Source: Hansfordia pulvinata | Taxonomy: Eukaryota > Ascomycota > Sordariomycetes > Xylariales | NCBI GenBank assembly: GCA_006538405.1 | Contig: BJKQ01000002.1 | Span: 3,906,001 to 3,970,000, forward strand | Length of the DNA stretch: 64,000 nucleotides | Direction: 5' to 3' | Part shown: piece after piece, positions 58,201 through 64,000 of the stretch | Numbering within the stretch: the first letter of the stretch is position 1 | How the letters are laid out: each line of letters starts with the position of its first letter | Translations under genes and position numbers: made by a program | The notes under the pieces: generated by a model | Seen by the model: only the letters and a program-made list of their open reading frames with translations | What the model was told of the DNA's origin: nothing | The model's database searches: none

Positions 58201-61200
58201 GTAGGGCCACGGAAGGTGAAGTAGGCGGGGTACGAGGCGTCCTTGTGGCCACAGAAGAAAGTGAGACGGCGCACGCGACGAGCAAGGAGGTCATCCTTGG
58301 CCGCCTCGACGATGGGCCTAATCCGGCTCAGCAGCTCGTCATCGCTCTGCGACTCGGAGTCGCTGACAGCGATGGTGACAACGTTGGCAAGCTCATCCGC
58401 CTCGGGCTTGGAGTGAGGCTTGCGACGGCCCGAAAGGTCGGGGATCAGACCGGGCTTCTTCTTGTGCTTGGGCAGGACGTCGAGAGCCTTCTGGAGCAGC
58501 TCTTCCGAGTCCTCAATGTATTTGCAAGGCACAACGACACCCTTGCGGCTGGGCTCCTCCTCGGTTCGGCTCTTCAGGTACGACATGTCGCTAATTGAGC
58601 TGATACGGTTGAAGCTGTACTCGCCAGTGGGAGTGCCAGGAACCGAGGGGTTGGCGGACTGGACCGGCACACCGAACTCTGCAGACGGGGCAACGCCACT
58701 GAGAGTGAAGTCCCAGGACATCAAAGACGGAATGCCCTCGGCATCGTCGATGTGGTACTCGACGGCGTTGACGCTGTACGCGCGGTAAGACCGACGGACA
58801 TAGACCGAAAGAGCAGCCATGGCAACCCAGGGGTCCTCGTGGACAAAGAAAGTGGCCAGAACATCGAAAACAGTGTACTTGGAATCGACCACCTCCTTGA
58901 TCACATCGAGGCTGGGTTCACGGTGCTCCCAGCCGGTCTCGCCGTACTTGTTCTCGACGACCGAAGAGCGGAGAATGTGCTCCATCTGAGCCGTGCGCTC
59001 CTCCAGAGACGGCATAGCGCACTGGATGAGAACCTCTCTAGCCTTCAGAGAGACCTTGGAGGTCTCGCGCGACTCGAGCTCGGTGAGCTTCATCAGCGCG
59101 GAGCGGAGGTACTTGCCGACATTACCGACATTGGGCTTGTTGGGGCGATACTCGTCGAGGAGGGCGATAATGAGGTTGTTCTTGGACCCGACGCGGCTGT
59201 GGGAGAGGACCTTCTGAACAACCTTGGTGAAGTCGTCCCTGTTCTGGTCACGCAGCCTCAATACCACACCCTCGTCGGCACCGCGAGACTTGAAGAGACC
59301 CTCAATATCGGCGTAAGACATGAGCATGTCGGAAATGATGCGCAGTTCCCGAACCTTCTGACCATCGGCGTAGAGGTCGAAGAGCTCCAGCAGAGGCGCC
59401 AGAGTAGCTCGCAGGGTGTCAGCCTCGCCAGCCGACAGGTTGTCGTCGGCGAACTTGATGAACGTCCTCTGCAGGGCCTTGGCGGGGAACTCAGCCTGGC
59501 GAGTCTTGGCGCGGTCAACGACCTGAGTGAACTGGGTGTCGAGCTTTGCAGGCATTCGGCTGTGGAGTGCAGAGTGCTGGGAGGAGTACTCGCTGTAGGG
59601 CAGCTCGGGGTTTCTCAGGACCTCGATAAACTCCTTCACGGTGGACTGCAGGATAACCGAGTTGTCGAAGCCATCCAGAATGTTTTTCAGGATGTTGTGT
59701 GCCAGAGTGAACCGCTGAGCGGGCTTGTTACCGACAACCTGGGGAGGTCCGTAGCTGGGAAGCTGGCCGATGAAGGGCTGAGCCTGCTTCACGCGAGAGG
59801 GGTCATCTAGCGCAAGAATGCCGAGGATGTCACCAGCCTCGATGGTGACACCGGGCTGCTTGATGAGCTGAACAATGCCGTCCTCCTGCGCAACCAGAGG
59901 CATGAACATCTTCATGACCTCAACTTCCGCAAAAGTCTGGCCAGCCTTGACGTGCTCGCCGTTTTCAACGGTGTACTTGACCAGCTTACCGGGACTGGGC
60001 GTCCGCAGCTGCGTTGGGTCGTTCTCCTGCTCCAACAAACAGGTCTTGCTGTCGACGGAGATACGAGTAGCACCAACCTCTTCCTTCCAGTAAACACTGT
60101 GGCTGCGTCCATCGAGCAGGATCAGGAGACCACCGTCACTGAGCGCCCTGATGCCAACGGAGCATCTGGAGCCGTTGATGAAAAGGTGGTAACTGTCTGC
60201 GCTGGCACGGGTGGCCGTGAACCTGTACCGGGAACCCTCGTAAATGAAGTCGACCGTGAAGACCGTCTTGAGAACGTCCTTGGAGGCCACCTGACCTCTC
60301 TCCAAGCCGGAGCGGTACTCGGCAATGCCAGCCTCGCAGGCAATGTGCGCCTTGGTGGTGGCACCGCAAATAACGGCCAGCATGGGGTCAGGGCGCTCGG
60401 CAGTGAGCTTCTTCGAAATCAACTCATCGAGCCAACCAGTCGTTATGGTGTTGTCCTCGAAAGCCTCAGTCTCCAGAAGCTTGATCAGGTATTCGACAGT
60501 GGTTCGGAAATCACCACGAATGCTCAACTCCTTCAGGGCGACGACCATGTTCTTCCGTGAAGCAGCACGGTTCTCGCCGTAAGCGAAAATGTGACCGAAC
60601 TGACTGTCAGAGAAACTGTGGATACTCGACGCCGTACTGACGGAGAAGTAACCCCAGACGTTGGCGCTACTCCTGAAGTTCAGGTCGTGCATCACACCGT
60701 TCGAAGGCTTGAAGCCCTCGCCGGGGTCTTCGGACGTGATACGGCAGGCAGTGCAGTGACCCTTGGGCGAAGGACGTCTCTGGGCCTTGTCGCTCTCGGG
60801 GCTGGTGAAATCGAAGTCGATCTCGGTCGTCAGCTTGGGGTCGAGGCCGTACAGCAGACGGATGTCGCTAATTCTGTGCAGAGGGATACCCATGGCGACC
60901 TGGAGCTGCGCAACGGGCAAGTTGACGCCGCTCACCATCTCCGTCGTGGGATGCTCGACCTGAAGACGGGGGTTGAGCTCGAGGAAGTAGAAGGCATCCT
61001 CCTCATGGGAATAGAGGTACTCCACGGTTCCTGCAGAGACGTAGCCCACAAGACGGCCCAGACGCACAGCAGCCTCCTCCATCTGCTTGAACTTGGGCGG
61101 TTTGGCAATGGTGACAGGGGCCTCTTCGATAATCTTCTGGTGGCGGCGCTGGACAGAGCAGTCTCTGCCGAAGAGGGAGACGTTGTTGCCGTACTGGTCG

Positions 61201-62235
61201 GCAAGCAGCTGGACCTCCAAGTGCCGGGCGTTCTGCGAGAGCTTCATGATGAAGATGGGCGAACCTGGGATTTCGCTGGCTGCCGCCTTGTAGAGCTGCT
61301 CGAACCCCTCTTCGCCCATGGCCTTGCGGATACCCTTTCCACCACCACCCTCAGAGGCCTTGATCATGACGGGGAAGCCGATGTCCTGAGCCTTGGCAAG
61401 ACCCTCCTCCCAAGACCTGACGCAGCCCTTCAGGTAAACGTCTTCGGCGACGGTCACAATGTCATTGTCGTCAACCTCGACCTCTTCGACACCCGTTCCG
61501 GACCAGGGAATGCAAGGAACCTTGGCGTGCTGTGCGACAATCGTGGAGGAAATCTTGTCACCAAGCGAGCGCATGGCAGAACCTGGGGGGCCGATGAAGA
61601 CAATCTTCTTGTGCGAGGCGGCCAGAGACTCAGGCAGCTTGGGGTTCTCGAAGCGTGACCCCTGGGAGTGTTAGCCTGGGTTCCGATGGCCACGGCAGAG
61701 ATGTGTTTGACTTACCAGCCAGCCCAGACGGCGTGGACGTCCATTCTTTCCGCTACGTCAACAATCAACTCCACGTTGGCGTAGTTGTGGTTGTTGGTGC
61801 CACCAGGCACCTCGACGTAGTGGTCGGCCATTCTGATGTAATCCGCGTTGGCTGCCAGATCTTCTGGGGTGGCCATGACGGTGAACTGAATGGCCTTCTC
61901 GTCGCCGAATGTCTCGTATGCCCATTTTCGTACTGAACGGATCTCCTTGACGGCGGCGATACCGTTGTTGGCAATAAGGACCTGCAGAGAACCAGGTGAG
62001 CAAGACGGGCCTAGAAGCGAGGGGCCGGCGCCCACCACACAGTGAATTGCTTGGTGCTTACGTTTGTGATGACAGTGTGGCCATCGTGAGAGGCCACAAA
62101 GTCCTTGACCTTGGACGGCGGGGCATTCGCTAACCGGTTGCCACCAATGAAGTGGTCGGCGATCTTGTGCTTCTCAGCGTAAGACGCCTTCCCATTGGCG
62201 ACGGGCACCGTTCGCTTGCCATTGGTGTCGGCCAT
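55263..62235 (-). CDS. ACC1: Acetyl-CoA carboxylase (multifunctional, biotin-dependent), with two apparent frameshifts
   Basis: This enzyme carboxylates acetyl-CoA to malonyl-CoA, the committed step of fatty-acid synthesis, in the cytosol. Exons are complement(55263-56779, 56832-61661, 61716-61981, 62062-62235), all GT-AG. Order: biotin carboxylase domain ([23 protein letters not shown]-grasp [25 protein letters not shown]), biotin carrier motif EVMKM with the biotinyl lysine about residue 731 (codon 59910-59912), long central region, then the carboxyltransferase ([36 protein letters not shown]) ending EEILKYLK. The frame drops one base just inside exon 3 (61646-61652: expected GHASENP reads GHAS-frame then FENP) and again at 57294-57302 (ARTP to EYPNGRK). 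Adding two bases gives 2263 codons, the normal fungal size, so the gene is intact in nature. Confidence 0.97.
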
Positions 62236-64000
62236 GGTCGGCGGGGGAGGGGTTGATTTTGAAGAGGGATGAAATGAGCTGGCTGGTCCGGTACAGCGCA
62301 GCAGGGGTAGTTTAAAAACGGCGCCACCCGAATCAAAGTCAACTAGCTTGACTTTGGGACAGCAGGTGGTACGTAGGAAAACACGCAGGTCGAGGGGGGG
62401 AGTCGGCCGGTGTCCGGAGGAGTCGTGAAGCCGTTCAAAGTCGCCGGGGGTAATTAGGATGAACGGCGGAGGGGCGCGCGTTCAGGGTCGGGGGGAGAAT
62501 GTCTGCAGGGAGATGGGACATTAGCTCTGCTCTTGGATCAAGTTCTCAAGGTTCTCAAGTTCTCCGGCAGCAGCCGTGGCCTGAATGTGTTGATGGCAGG
62601 CTGTCTCATCTTATACATGCAGAGCTGTACCTGACAAGCTCAAAGTCATGCCAGACGAAGAAATCGAGGGGCGTCGCTAAGCACGACGGGCTCCATGGTG
62701 GGCTTGCCTTGGCGGAAGCAGCGTCGAGTGGCACCCAGAGCAGGCAAAATGTCTGAATATCCAGGCTCGGACCTGGGCTTGAGCAGCCCTCGATCTCAGG
62801 TTCAGCTGTGGCTGCTTCGGCAGAACCGGCCAGGTTGAACGCACGCGGGAAAGGTTGAGCCCTGGACGGCCTCGATCGATGTCCGGACAGCAGAGGCCGA
62901 TGACACGGTGGGGAGGAACGGGGAGGCGGGCACAGATCGCCGTACACTGGCGCAGAGGCAAAACTTACACACAAAGCAGGACAGAGGCCGGGGGGTGGCT
63001 GTCCTTCGTCGGGGTATAGCGGCGAGGAGGAGGGGAGGGGAGGATGGTGCGTGCAGAAGGCAAGTTAAGCTTGGTCCCGGCTTGTATAAAGTAGGTAATT
63101 ATGATTACACAAACAAGCACAGGCGGCAGAACCCTGATGAAGTGGCGGTGATGGAGAGAGTCGGGTGTCTGCACGGGGCGAGGAGAGGGTGGAGGAGGAA
63201 GAAGGGGGGGAGGGAGCAGATCAGTGTAAATCTTTCTTGCAAGCCGACGTGTCGCGAGGCGGCCCGGACACAGCCCAGAGATATAACAATAATGGATGGC
63301 AGCAGCCAAGATGGTCTCCCCAGCAAGTCCAGGCCGTCGCTACCTCCTGCACGCGATAAAGCCGCCACACATCCAACAGTACGAGTACCTGCGGTGGTCT
63401 CCTTTCACGCTGCAAGTGCGAGTACCCGGCCCCGTACGCCCGTTCCCATGCACGGAAATGCCCAATATCTCACGGAAGGTATCAGAAAAAAAAAGTTGGC
63501 TGCTATCCAGGAGAGGTATGGGTACAGGGACCCCGAGAGTGTCGAGCTGCCCGCACTACGAGTACTCGTGGAGCGCGGACGCGATCAACAGGGAATACCT
63601 CATTGCCGGCGGGGTTGCGGTCGGCGGGCAAGTACATTCAGGGAGGTACTTTGCAGGCCCTTGCTGGGGCCCAATGGTGGGGCAAAGGGTGCGGTGCCCC
63701 GATGCGCAACCAGCGAAAGGTGCGGGAGGTGCGCAGCTGAGCGGTGACACTATTCCCGCTGTACTCGTAGGCCTTGCGCTAGACTGCAAGCCGGCAGCGG
63801 TGGGGCACATTGGGCCATGCTGGCCAATGACAGTCGGCTCCGGGGCGTTGGGGAGATCCCCCAAGGTTCAAGGGGCCAGGAGGAAAAAAGATGGGAGAAA
63901 CGATGGGAGAGACCCAGGCCCAGCGATCGGTAAGAGCTGGCCGGGACACGGTACCTGCTGATGCACGAGTACCGCTCGTGCGCGTCTCAGTCCTGTTACT
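62236..64000. promoter_or_regulatory. ACC1 upstream region to the window end
   Basis: This contains the ACC1 promoter and leader. TACGAGTA/TACTCGTA words lie at 63380, 63557 and 63762, far upstream of the start. Open frames on the plus strand (for example 62908-63747) show no protein-family features. No gene seen to the right edge. Confidence 0.45.

Overview
This is a window of nuclear DNA from a filamentous ascomycete, most likely a Sordariomycete. The evidence is GC-rich coding DNA, short spliceosomal introns with GTRNGT donors and CTAAC-type branch sites, Zn2Cys6 regulators, and fungal forms of acetyl-CoA carboxylase, LAMMER kinase, sideroflexin and long-form tRNase Z. The genus is not called.

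Layout, left to right: 3' part of a secreted-type gene ending in a PLC-like phosphodiesterase domain (+, to 1606); a glycine-rich orphan (-, 3524-4924); an aldo/keto reductase (-, 5963-7235); an F-box-like protein (+, 8911-10689); tRNase Z (+, 11652-14656); a type II membrane glycosyltransferase-like protein (+, 18837-20933); a Zn2Cys6 regulator (-, 21705-24064); an intron-containing tRNA-Arg(TCG) (+, 29022-29102); sideroflexin FSF1 (+, 29956-30977); a gene-less stretch of about 10 kb; a six-exon LAMMER kinase (+, 41059-43664); a largely disordered orphan (+, 44565-about 47038); a nine-exon Zn2Cys6 regulator (-, 48215-51073); a predicted secreted orphan (-, 53083-54099); and acetyl-CoA carboxylase (-, 55263-62235). 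These are separately transcribed housekeeping and accessory genes. I see no biosynthetic cluster, defence island, transposon or CRISPR array.

Two patterns cut across the window. First, conserved genes are interrupted by single-base frameshifts that all have the same polarity (one base missing). There are five or six strong cases and one weaker one, mostly in G/C runs, and adding back one base per site makes every gene length divisible by three. This looks like a consensus-sequence artefact rather than biology. Second, the long non-coding stretches are strewn with the 8-mer TACGAGTA (either strand; about 30 copies by eye against roughly 2 expected by chance) and with GGTAGGTACCT-type words. 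The function is unknown and this is the most interesting non-genic signal here. I found no convincing new multi-gene system.
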